Below are positions 1-7,111 of a stretch of DNA of 64,000 nt, piece by piece. The notes under the pieces are model-generated. The model was not told the origin of the DNA, ran no database searches, and saw only the letters and a list, made by a program, of their open reading frames with translations. The DNA is from Prevotella sp. UBA2756. Lineage in GTDB: Bacteria > Bacteroidota > Bacteroidia > Bacteroidales > Bacteroidaceae. The position numbers and the translations under genes are program-made. Position 1 is the stretch's first letter. Each line of letters opens with the position of its first letter. The stretch covers positions 48,438 through 112,437 of the forward strand of contig DEJE01000045.1 in the NCBI GenBank assembly GCA_002353205.1. Reading direction: 5' to 3'.

Positions 1-746
1 AGATGGAGATGCAGTTCTTCGTCAAGCCAGGCACCGAGCTCGAATGGTTCCCCAAGTGGAAGCAGACGCGCATGGCATGGCATCAGGCCCTGGGCTTCGG
101 CGCTGAGAACTACCGGTTCCACGACCATGAGAAGCTGGCCCACTATGCCAACGCCGCCACCGACATCGAATTCCACATGCCCTTCGGCTTCAAGGAGGTG
201 GAAGGCATCCATTCGCGCACCAATTTCGACCTGTCGCAGCACGAGAAATACTCTGGCAAGCAGATCAAATACTTCGACCCGCAGACCAACGAGAGCTACA
301 CGCCGTATGTCATCGAGACAAGTATCGGCGTAGACCGCATGTTCCTCAGCATCATGTGCCACTCCTATCAGGAGGAGCAGCTCGAAAACGGAGAGACACG
401 CGTCGTGCTGAAGCTGCCCGCAGCCCTCGCTCCGACGAAGCTGGCCGTCCTGCCGCTCGTCAAGAAGGGCGGTCTGCCCGAGAAGGCACGCGAGATCATC
501 GACGACCTGAAGTTCCACTTCAACTGCTCCTACGACGAGAAAGACACCATCGGCAAGCGCTACCGCCGTCAGGATGCCGTCGGAACGCCCTATTGTGTCA
601 CCGTCGACTACGAGACACTCGAGGACAACTGCGTCACCCTGCGCTTCCGCGACACCATGGAGCAGGAGCGTGTGCCCATCAGCGAGTTGCAGAGCATCAT
701 CGAAGACAAGGTGAGCATCGTCTCTCTGCTGAAGAAACTGCAGTGA
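1..746 (+). CDS. glyS: Glycine--tRNA ligase, C-terminal part (gene runs in from the left edge)
   Basis: The enzyme charges tRNA-Gly with glycine in the cytoplasm. The visible 247 residues carry the class II core and anticodon-binding domain of the homodimeric (eukaryote/archaeal-like) form used by Bacteroidota: 'MEMQFFVKPG', 'EGIHSRTNFDLSQHE' and 'ETSIGVDRMFLSIM' (motif 3 region with the conserved Arg), followed by the alpha/beta anticodon-binding fold ('PTKLAVLPLVKKGG', 'GKRYRRQDAVGTPYCVTVD'). The reading frame is open at base 1, so the true start lies outside the window; the first ATG at base 3 is internal. The FKBP lipoprotein gene follows after 42 bases on the same strand, so the two may be co-transcribed. 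Recognition is secure. Confidence 0.96.
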   Translation, partial: MEMQFFVKPGTELEWFPKWKQTRMAWHQALGFGAENYRFHDHEKLAHYANAATDIEFHMPFGFKEVEGIHSRTNFDLSQHEKYSGKQIKYFDPQTNESYTPYVIETSIGVDRMFLSIMCHSYQEEQLENGETRVVLKLPAALAPTKLAVLPLVKKGGLPEKAREIIDDLKFHFNCSYDEKDTIGKRYRRQDAVGTPYCVTVDYETLEDNCVTLRFRDTMEQERVPISELQSIIEDKVSIVSLLKKLQ

Positions 747-788
747 GAAAGAAACGAATACGAGGTTGACAGTTGCGAGATATAGCGT

Positions 789-1451
789 ATGAACATACTT
801 TCATTCATTGAAGAAAAGGCAAGACGGGCAGGCGCGGCCGTGCTCTTCAGCCTCACAGTCCTGATGCCCGCGTTCACTGCATGCAGCGAATCGTCGGGCG
901 AGGAGTATGAGTTCGATAACTGGAAAGAGCGCAACGACACCTATTTCAATACCGTCTACAACCAGGCACAGAGCGCTATCGCCGCCGGATCCAACGAGTG
1001 GAAGATCATCAGGCAGTGGAGCCTGAACGAGACGGAGGCCACCAAGCCGGAGAACCACATCGTGGTGCGCGTGCTCAATGAGGGTACGGGCAGCGGATGT
1101 CCGCTCTATACCGACACCGTCTACGTGCACTATCGCCTGAGCTACATCCCCACCACCCAGCATCCCAACGGGTCGGTCATCCAGGAAACGTGGACGGGCA
1201 ACTACAATTTGCAGACAATGGTGCCGTGGAAAATCTCCGTCAGCGCCATCTCTGGATGGGAAACGGCCATGCAGAACATGCATATCGGCGACCGATGGCT
1301 TGTCTACATCCCTTACCAGCTGGGCTACGGCATCTCCGACTATCAGCCTTCCACCAGTTCGCCCAAGCTTTACGGCTGTTCGGTGCTCGTCTACGACGTG
1401 ACGCTCGCGGCCTACTACCGGGCAGGGCAGACCGTCCCTGCGTGGAGGTAA
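789..1451 (+). CDS. FKBP-type peptidyl-prolyl cis-trans isomerase lipoprotein
   Basis: A 220-residue predicted lipoprotein that would catalyse prolyl isomerisation and help fold exported proteins. The N-terminus has a hydrophobic signal ending in 'PAFTAC', a lipobox with the acylated Cys at residue 32. The C-terminal half looks like an FKBP fold: 'DTVYVHYRLSYI' as the first core strand, 'SVIQETW' as the usual 'G..fd.s' position, 'VSAISGWETAMQNMHIGDRW' as the pocket, and 'IPYQLGYGIS' as the 'P..laYG' motif. Some aromatic pocket positions vary, so isomerase activity is inferred from family only. It sits 42 bases behind glyS and is followed by a strong terminator at 1476-1528, so it is the last gene of that unit. 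Confidence 0.88.
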   Translation: MNILSFIEEKARRAGAAVLFSLTVLMPAFTACSESSGEEYEFDNWKERNDTYFNTVYNQAQSAIAAGSNEWKIIRQWSLNETEATKPENHIVVRVLNEGTGSGCPLYTDTVYVHYRLSYIPTTQHPNGSVIQETWTGNYNLQTMVPWKISVSAISGWETAMQNMHIGDRWLVYIPYQLGYGISDYQPSTSSPKLYGCSVLVYDVTLAAYYRAGQTVPAWR

Positions 1452-1475
1452 TTCTATAGACGAAAAAGTATAGCA

Positions 1476-1528
1476 GAAAGTTTGCTCCCTACGTGATCAT
1501 GAACGGGGTAGCAAACTTTCTTTTTTTT
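1476..1528 (+). terminator. Rho-independent terminator after the glyS-FKBP unit
   Basis: The arms GAAAGTTTGCT (1476-1486) and AGCAAACTTTC (1510-1520) pair perfectly and are followed by eight T residues (1521-1528). Confidence 0.9.
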
Positions 1529-1680
1529 ATACCCGTCCAGTCACAGAGACGACGTTCTTTCCAGCATTCTGTCGGACAGCAGGAGCTCACTTTTCGCTCG
1601 CTGCGCTCCGTTTTTCACTAAGGTGGCTTTGATGTAAATCAAGAAAATGCATATATAAGTAATAAATATGCTGCATTTAT

Positions 1681-1711
1681 TTTGCTGTGTGCGTAAACAG
1701 TCGTACCTTTG
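1681..1711 (+). promoter_or_regulatory. Bacteroidota sigma-ABfr promoter for a small-ORF transcript
   Basis: TTTG at 1681-1684, a 19-base spacer, and TACCTTTG at 1704-1711 match the -33/-7 consensus of Bacteroidota housekeeping promoters exactly. Transcription would begin near 1717 and read through a 200-base leader into the 27-codon ORF at 1924. Confidence 0.85.
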
Positions 1712-1734
1712 CATCAGAAAATAAAGGTTATTAG

Positions 1735-1828
1735 TTAAGGTAAAGATTGTTGATTCATAAGGTATTTGTTTAAGGTAAAGATTGTTAGGAAGAACTTCAG
1801 TAGGGAAAAGGTTGTTTAAGGTAAAAGA
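1735..1828 (+). repeat. Direct repeats TTAAGGTAAAGATTGTT in the leader
   Basis: The 17-mer TTAAGGTAAAGATTGTT occurs exactly at 1735-1751 and 1770-1786 (period 35), with a partial third copy (TTAAGGTAAAAGA) at 1816-1828. All lie between the promoter at 1681-1711 and the tiny ORF at 1924, so they are transcribed leader sequence. They may be binding sites for an RNA-binding protein or an antisense RNA, which is inference. Confidence 0.7.
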
Positions 1829-1923
1829 ATAAGATTGGATTCAAGGATAACACGATGCCCGCGAGGGCAAATCTATACATAGAAGTTAAATATATTAATA
1901 GGTAAAACAGAAAGGGGTAAGAC

Positions 1924-2007
1924 ATGAGTATTACAACATTATGTGCCCTCTTTGCAGTTTTCGCAATCACGGGCCTGTGGATGGATAAGCATGTGCAACA
2001 GCACTAA
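1924..2007 (+). CDS. Possible 27-residue membrane microprotein
   Basis: An ATG at 1924 opens a 27-codon frame closed by TAA at 2005-2007. The stretch AAAGGGG about 7 bases ahead of the ATG could serve as ribosome-binding site. The product starts 'MSITTLCALFAVFAITGLW' and ends in a short polar tail 'MDKHVQQH', which is the layout of a single-pass membrane microprotein. The ORF is framed by a consensus promoter (1681-1711) and a terminator (2063-2104), which makes a dedicated transcript likely. I do not recognise the family. The transcript could instead be a regulatory RNA in which the ORF is incidental. Confidence 0.5.
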   Translation: MSITTLCALFAVFAITGLWMDKHVQQH

Positions 2008-2062
2008 AGTCCAAACCCGCTAAGTGTAAAGAGAAAGTTTTCAGAAGAAGGTAATAGAAAAG

Positions 2063-2104
2063 AAGGACGGCTGCCACGCTTGCGTTGACAACCGTCCTTT
2101 TTTT
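2063..2104. terminator. Hairpin terminator between the small-ORF unit and the MATE gene
   Basis: AAGGACGG (2063-2070) pairs with CCGTCCTT (about 2092-2099), followed by T residues to 2104. It ends the plus-strand small-ORF transcript and, since its left arm begins AAGGA on the plus strand, may also serve the minus-strand MATE gene that stops at 2134. Confidence 0.8.
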
Positions 2105-2133
2105 GTGTCCTTAGCAGGTCAGGATTGTGTGCT

Positions 2134-3498
2134 TCAGATCTTCTTGTTCCACTTCCCGCTGAACAGCCGCACCAGGAAAATCACCCCGCGGAAGGTCAGC
2201 TCGATGGCCATTGCCGTCCACACACCTCTCAGTCCGTAGGTCGGTGCGAGGCTGGCAGCGAGCGTCAGGCGCACGAGCCACATCGACGAGAGGCTCATAA
2301 TGGCCGGTACGATGGTGTCGCCAGCTCCTATGAACACGCCGTTGGCCACGATGGCAGCGGCAAACATCGGCTCGGCGAAGGCTTCGATGCGCAGGGCGGC
2401 GGCTCCCTGAGCCACAATCTCCTCTACCGGCGACATCACGGCCATCAGCTCGGGCGCGAAAACAAACATCAGCACGCCCATGACCGTCATCACCATGATC
2501 CCCAAGCCCACCGACATATAGGCAAACGAGCGCGTCAGCAGCTTCTGGCCGGCGCCGATACCCTGGCCCACGAGCGTCGTGGCAGCCTCCGCAATGCCGT
2601 AGCCCGGCATGTAGCACAGGCTCTCCACGGTGATAGCCATCGAGTTGGCGGCGATAGCCACCGTTCCCAACGGTGCCACGATGATGGTGCTCACAATCTG
2701 TGCCGAGCCCATGAGCAGGTGTTGAAGGCCCATCGGCGCTCCTATCTTGAAAGCTGTCTTGATGGTATCGGCCTTCGGACGGAACGATCCCGGATGCCCC
2801 ACGAGCCTGAGCATGTCGCTCCGCACGATGAGGAAATAGAGCATCAGTCCGCAGGTGATGAGCTCGGCAAGACCTGTTCCCATGGCCGCACCCTTCACTC
2901 CCATGTCGAGCATGTAGATGAACACGTAGTTGAACACCACGTCCATGATGCACATGCCGATGTTGAGCATCGAGGGAATCTTCATGTTGCCCGAGCATTT
3001 CAGCATCGAGCCGCCCAGACCTTCCATCTGAAAGAAGATGCCGGAGAGTCCTACGATGAGGAAATACATCGAAGCATCGTGCGCAATGTCGGCAGTGCCG
3101 CCCAGCCAGAAGGGCAGTTCGCCGTGGATGACGACCGACACGAGCGAGAGCATGAGGCTCCACAGGAAGCTGCACACCAGCGCTTGGCGCAGCACGCGTC
3201 GCGCCGCCTCGAAGTCGTTGGCACCGATGAAGTGGGCCACCTGCACCGAGAAACCCATGTTCACCGCCGAGGCCAGTCCCCCCATGAGCCATGTCGTCGT
3301 CTCCACCAGGCCCACGGCGGCCGTCGCTTTCTCGCCTAAGTGTCCCACCATGGCGTAGTCGATGAAGAACATCACCGTGGCGGAGAGCTGCGCAAGGATC
3401 GACGGGATGCTCAGCTGCACAATCAGCCGCAGCTTCTCCTCCCGTGTCATCGTCCGCCCCTCGCGGATATAGGCCAGCAAGTCTTCGCTCTTACTCAT
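2134..3498 (-). CDS. MATE family efflux transporter
   Basis: A 454-residue inner-membrane protein of the multidrug and toxic compound extrusion family, which exchanges cations (Na+ or H+) for organic cations and drugs. It has the twofold MATE layout of about 12 hydrophobic segments; the opening 'LIVQLSIPSILAQLSATVMF' and 'DYAMVGHLGEKATAAVGL' are the characteristic first and second helices, and 'IMGANDFEAARR'-like loops ('HFIGANDFEAARRVLRQAL') follow. Length fits the family (440-470). The start ATG at 3498 precedes a charged stretch 'MSKSEDLLAYIREGR', giving an ordinary cytoplasmic N-terminus. It reads away from the GH3 gene with 83 bases between them and shares no evident operon partner. Substrate cannot be told from sequence. 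Confidence 0.93.
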   Translation of the reverse strand: MSKSEDLLAYIREGRTMTREEKLRLIVQLSIPSILAQLSATVMFFIDYAMVGHLGEKATAAVGLVETTTWLMGGLASAVNMGFSVQVAHFIGANDFEAARRVLRQALVCSFLWSLMLSLVSVVIHGELPFWLGGTADIAHDASMYFLIVGLSGIFFQMEGLGGSMLKCSGNMKIPSMLNIGMCIMDVVFNYVFIYMLDMGVKGAAMGTGLAELITCGLMLYFLIVRSDMLRLVGHPGSFRPKADTIKTAFKIGAPMGLQHLLMGSAQIVSTIIVAPLGTVAIAANSMAITVESLCYMPGYGIAEAATTLVGQGIGAGQKLLTRSFAYMSVGLGIMVMTVMGVLMFVFAPELMAVMSPVEEIVAQGAAALRIEAFAEPMFAAAIVANGVFIGAGDTIVPAIMSLSSMWLVRLTLAASLAPTYGLRGVWTAMAIELTFRGVIFLVRLFSGKWNKKI

Positions 3499-3581
3499 CT
3501 TTTTCTTGGTCCCCCTTTTTAGGTGGGTGCAAAGTTACGGAAAAAGGTTGTAAGAAACGAACGATTGTATACTTTATTTCT

Positions 3582-6518
3582 CTACTTCACCACGAACTCC
3601 ACCATCTGAAGATCTTCATCGCGCGACGAGCTGCCATAGAGAATCTGGTAGCGGCCGGGGCGCGTGGAGAGCTCGTCGATGCTCGGGTCGTAGTATTCGA
3701 ACGACTCACCGTCGAGCGTGATCACCGCTTTCTGCGTTTCGCCGGGCTTCAGCCACAGCTTGCGGAAACCCTTGAGCGACTTGATGGGAGCCTCCGCGTA
3801 GTCGAGAGCCTTCACGTAGACCTGCACCGTCTCGGCACCTTCGCGCTTGCCCGTGTTGGTTACCGGCACGGTGAGCGTCACCGTCTGTCCGGCCTTCATC
3901 TGCTTGCGCGACAGCTTCCCCTTGCCATAGGCGAAAGTTGTGTACGACAGACCGTAGCCGAAGGCGTATTGAGGCTTGCCGCGGAAGTAGCGGTAGGTGC
4001 GGTTCTCCATTGAGTAGTCGAGGAAGTCGGGCAGGTCGGCGTTCGAGCGGTAGAAGGTCACGGGCAGCTTCCCGCTCGGACAGAAGTCGCCGAAGAGCAC
4101 GTCGGCCAGCGCGCGGGCGCCGCCCTGTCCCGGATACCATGCCTGCACGAGGGCGTCGTACTGTCCTTCCACGCTTCCGAAGGCGATGGCCGAGCCCGAG
4201 CAGTTCACCACCACCACGGGCTTCCCCGTCTGGTGCATGGCGCGGATGAGGCGCTGCTGCACGGCGGGCAGCTCGATGTCCTGCTTGTCGCCGCCCTCGC
4301 CCTCCATCTGTGCCGAGATGCCTCCGACGACGATGATGGCGTCGGCCGTCTTCACCTCGTCGGCCAGCTGGGTGAACTCTGCCAGGTTGCGCTCGCAGAT
4401 GTCGCCGCGGAACATGGCAAACTGCCCGTTGCCGCGACGGTATTCGATGCTGATGTCGTAGGTCTCGCCCGCCTTCACGTCGAACGACTTGTATTCGGGC
4501 TTCCGTCCGAAGAAGCCGCGGCGCTCACGGCTGGGCTTGGCGTCCTCCACCGTTTCGCCGTTGACGCGCAGCACGTAGCCGTTGTCTGTCGTGAGGGTGT
4601 ATTTCATCTCGCCGGTGAACGTCGCCTTGTACTGTCCGCTGACGCAGAGCGACACGCTGTCGGAGTTGATGCCGTCGGCGAAGCCCCATGCCCCGAAGGT
4701 GGAGAAGTTCAGCTCCTTGTAGTAGTCGCTCTTCGCCGGTTCGCCCTTCAGCTCCCTGTTGTTGTAGAAGTCCACGCGCACGCCGCGACCCTCGTTGAAG
4801 TCGGCCAGATGGTGCACGGTGTGATAGTCGTCGGCCAGTTCGCACGCCTTGCGGTAGATGATGCGCGCTCCGGGCACGGCGTTGCGGATGCCTTCGAGCA
4901 GCGAGTGCTGGTGTGCCTTCGTCGGCGTGCCGCCGTAGTTACCGTTGAGGAGCTCCGTGTCGTCAGCGTTCGGCCCCACCACAGCCAGCGTCGTCACGCC
5001 TTTCGAGAGCGGGAGCACGCCGCCCTTGTTCTCGAGCAGCACCATCGACTCGCGCGCGGCCTGCGTAGCCAGCTCGTTGTTGCGCTCGCTGCTGATGACG
5101 TCGGGGCCGAGCCCGGCCCACGGAATCATCGCTGCCGGGTCGAACATGCCCAGCTCGAAGCGGCCGTAGAGTGTGCGCCGCAGGTGGTCGTCGAGCGTTT
5201 CCTCCTTGATGAGGCCTTTCTGCAGCGCTTCGGTGAGCACCATGAACACCTTGCCGCACTCCAGGTCGGTGCCGTTGAGCACGGCGTCGACCGATGCCGA
5301 GAGCGGGTCGGGGTGTGTCTCGTGCTGTCCTTTGTTGAAGAAGTTGTTGATGGCGTCGCAGTCGGTCACCACCAGTCCGTCGTAGCCCCACTTGCGGCGC
5401 AGGATATCCACCAGCAGGCGGTCGCTCGTGCAGCACGGTACCCCCTCATAGCGGTTGTAGGCACACATCACCTCGCGCACGTTCCCTTTCTTCACCAGCG
5501 CCTTGAACGCCGGCAGATAGGTCTCCCACAGGTCGCGCATCGACACCGAAGCGTTGTAGGTGTGGCGCAGCGGCTCGGGGCCGCTGTGCACGGCGTAGTG
5601 CTTGGCGCAGGCGTGCGTCTTCAGGTATTTGGGGTCGTTGCCCTGCATGCCCAGCACGTTCTGTACGCCCAGCACAGCGTTCATGTAGGGATCTTCGCCG
5701 TAGGTCTCCTGTCCGCGTCCCCATCGCGGGTCGCGGAAGATGTTTACGTTGGGGCACCAGAAGGTCAGCTCGGGGTTCCCAGGGTAGTAGATGGTTCCCA
5801 TCGGGACGTTGAACACGTTGTGGTCGGAGCGGTTCCAGTTGGCGCGCGCCTCGTCGCTCACGGTCGAGAACACCTCATACACCTGCTCCGGGTTGAAGGC
5901 GGCGGCCATGCCGATGGGCTGCGGGTAGACGGTGTAGTCGCTCTGCCGAACGCCGTGGCAAGCCTCGCTCCACCAGTTGTACGACGGTATGCCCAGCCGG
6001 TCTACCGACACCGACTTGTTCATCATCAGGCCCACCTTCTCCTCGGGTGTGAGCAGCGAGATGAGGTTCTCCACGCGCTCAGCAAACGAGAGGCTCGGAT
6101 CCTGGAACGGATAGCCGCCCTGTGTGCTACCTGCCGTCACCGTGGCCTCCACCGACAGCGCGCCGAGCGTCTGCCCGTTGCCGTCGAGGAGCTCCACGCT
6201 GCGGTGGCTCTTCCCCGAGGCGCTGTTCGGCGTGAACACCACCATCACCTCCGTCTTGCCGCCCGGTGCAACGGGCTCGTCGGCATAGCGGGCGGCGATG
6301 CACTCGCAGCTGGGCACCGAGGTGGCGATGCGCACGACGCTCTTCGACGTGTTGCGCATCTCGAACCTGTGGCACACGGCACCTTTCGCCGCCTCCACCG
6401 TTCCGAAGTCCCACGAGTAGCGGTCGAACGTCACGGGGCTTTTCCTCACCTGGGCCGAAACCGTCAGTGCGCACAGCAGAGTGCAGGCCATGACGGCAAA
6501 AAATCTCTTCTGGTTCAT
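3582..6518 (-). CDS. Glycoside hydrolase family 3 with N-terminal DUF1573 and inserted PA14 domain
   Basis: A 978-residue exported glycosidase, probably a beta-xylosidase or beta-glucosidase releasing sugars from plant glycans. Order of parts: signal peptide (1-22, ending 'TVSAQ'); a DUF1573 Ig-like domain (about 26-128, 'YSWDFGTVEAAKGAVCHRFE'); the GH3 N-terminal barrel (about 150-460) with 'CAKHYAVHSGPE' and the nucleophile Asp386 in 'GLVVTDCDA'; the GH3 C-terminal domain split by a PA14-like insert (about 580-715, 'LTTDNGYVLRVNGETV'); the acid/base region 'MEGEGGDKQDIELP'; and an Fn3-like cap ('VTNTGKREGAETVQVYVK'). The TDC rather than SDW nucleophile context is like bacterial and plant xylosidases. 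No SusC/D genes adjoin. Substrate is inferred. Confidence 0.93.
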   Translation of the reverse strand: MNQKRFFAVMACTLLCALTVSAQVRKSPVTFDRYSWDFGTVEAAKGAVCHRFEMRNTSKSVVRIATSVPSCECIAARYADEPVAPGGKTEVMVVFTPNSASGKSHRSVELLDGNGQTLGALSVEATVTAGSTQGGYPFQDPSLSFAERVENLISLLTPEEKVGLMMNKSVSVDRLGIPSYNWWSEACHGVRQSDYTVYPQPIGMAAAFNPEQVYEVFSTVSDEARANWNRSDHNVFNVPMGTIYYPGNPELTFWCPNVNIFRDPRWGRGQETYGEDPYMNAVLGVQNVLGMQGNDPKYLKTHACAKHYAVHSGPEPLRHTYNASVSMRDLWETYLPAFKALVKKGNVREVMCAYNRYEGVPCCTSDRLLVDILRRKWGYDGLVVTDCDAINNFFNKGQHETHPDPLSASVDAVLNGTDLECGKVFMVLTEALQKGLIKEETLDDHLRRTLYGRFELGMFDPAAMIPWAGLGPDVISSERNNELATQAARESMVLLENKGGVLPLSKGVTTLAVVGPNADDTELLNGNYGGTPTKAHQHSLLEGIRNAVPGARIIYRKACELADDYHTVHHLADFNEGRGVRVDFYNNRELKGEPAKSDYYKELNFSTFGAWGFADGINSDSVSLCVSGQYKATFTGEMKYTLTTDNGYVLRVNGETVEDAKPSRERRGFFGRKPEYKSFDVKAGETYDISIEYRRGNGQFAMFRGDICERNLAEFTQLADEVKTADAIIVVGGISAQMEGEGGDKQDIELPAVQQRLIRAMHQTGKPVVVVNCSGSAIAFGSVEGQYDALVQAWYPGQGGARALADVLFGDFCPSGKLPVTFYRSNADLPDFLDYSMENRTYRYFRGKPQYAFGYGLSYTTFAYGKGKLSRKQMKAGQTVTLTVPVTNTGKREGAETVQVYVKALDYAEAPIKSLKGFRKLWLKPGETQKAVITLDGESFEYYDPSIDELSTRPGRYQILYGSSSRDEDLQMVEFVVK

Positions 6519-6732
6519 GTCTTCAAACGAATAGTTGATAATAAGTCAGTTGCATTCAGCCGCAAAGTTACCCTTTTCCCGCCGTTCCGCCAAATCGCCG
6601 TCCCCTTTTTTCCCCCGGCCGCCGCCCCTTGTAACGCGAAACAAAGAAGCTGTAACTTTTAAAACCAGCTCCCCCCTTCATTATTCCTCCGTGCCGTTAT
6701 CCCGGTTTTTTTCTCGTTGTTCCGGTTTTTTC

Positions 6733-6804
6733 CCGTTATTCCGTAATTCCGTTATTCCGTCATCCCGTTATTCGGGTATCCCGTTATTCCGTCATCCCGT
6801 CATC
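6733..6804. repeat. Tandem 8-bp array (CCGTTATT)
   Basis: Nine consecutive 8-mers: CCGTTATT, CCGTAATT, CCGTTATT, CCGTCATC, CCGTTATT, CGGGTATC, CCGTTATT, CCGTCATC, CCGTCATC. The period is exact although units vary at positions 5-8. The same unit in reverse orientation forms the array at 58461-58556. Confidence 0.9.
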
Positions 6805-6866
6805 CTCCCCCTCCCTTTCGGGGAGGGCTGGGGTGGGGCTTCCCCCTCCCCTCGCGGGTCTCCACC
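6804..6866. repeat. C/G-rich palindromic intergenic element
   Basis: TCCCCCTCCC TTTC GGGGAGGG forms a stem with a short loop and is followed by CTGGGGTGGGGCTT. The same ordering (TCCCCCTC, loop, GGGGG, then a G-run ending in CTT) recurs twice inside mutY at 48301-48372. Confidence 0.65.
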
Positions 6867-6995
6867 TTATTATATATATACCGCGCACGCGCATTTCCCG
6901 CGCTTCACAGCTTGTGAATGACTGTAATTATAAGTGTAAGTTTGCCAACAAAAAGAAATATTTTTTTATTTTCTTGTGATATTTCATAAAAAATA

Positions 6996-7027
6996 TTTGC
7001 TCATTTAAAAAAGAATTTCTAATTTTG
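6996..7027 (+). promoter_or_regulatory. sigma-ABfr promoter for the 1487-residue surface protein
   Basis: TTTG at 6996-6999, a 20-base spacer, and TAATTTTG at 7020-7027 fit the Bacteroidota consensus; the gene begins at 7112. Confidence 0.8.
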
Positions 7028-7111
7028 CATTCGATATCACTCCTACCAATCGATTATAACTGGGATTTTTTTATTGTTTTATATATTATTATTAACTAAA
7101 AGTAAAGTAGT

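Larger units (their letters stand above)
6519..6995. other. Gene-free stretch with short repeats between divergent genes
   Basis: Between the GH3 gene and the surface protein at 7112 lies a pyrimidine-rich stretch holding the 8-bp CCGTTATT array (6733-6804), a C/G-rich palindromic element (about 6804-6866), and an AT-rich tail leading into the promoter at 6996. No ORF here has a recognisable product. Confidence 0.6.

Noticed and set aside
1452..2133. A tRNA, tmRNA or 6S RNA gene in the gap after the FKBP gene
   Set aside because: No cloverleaf, CCA end or tmRNA-like acceptor pairing could be found; the only clear structures are two terminators.
4233..6662. An 809-codon open frame antisense to the GH3 gene
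   Set aside because: It mirrors the GH3 codons, has a composition rich in Val/His/Ala without domain features, and the GH3 gene on the other strand is fully explained. Long antisense frames are expected where third positions are mostly G or C.
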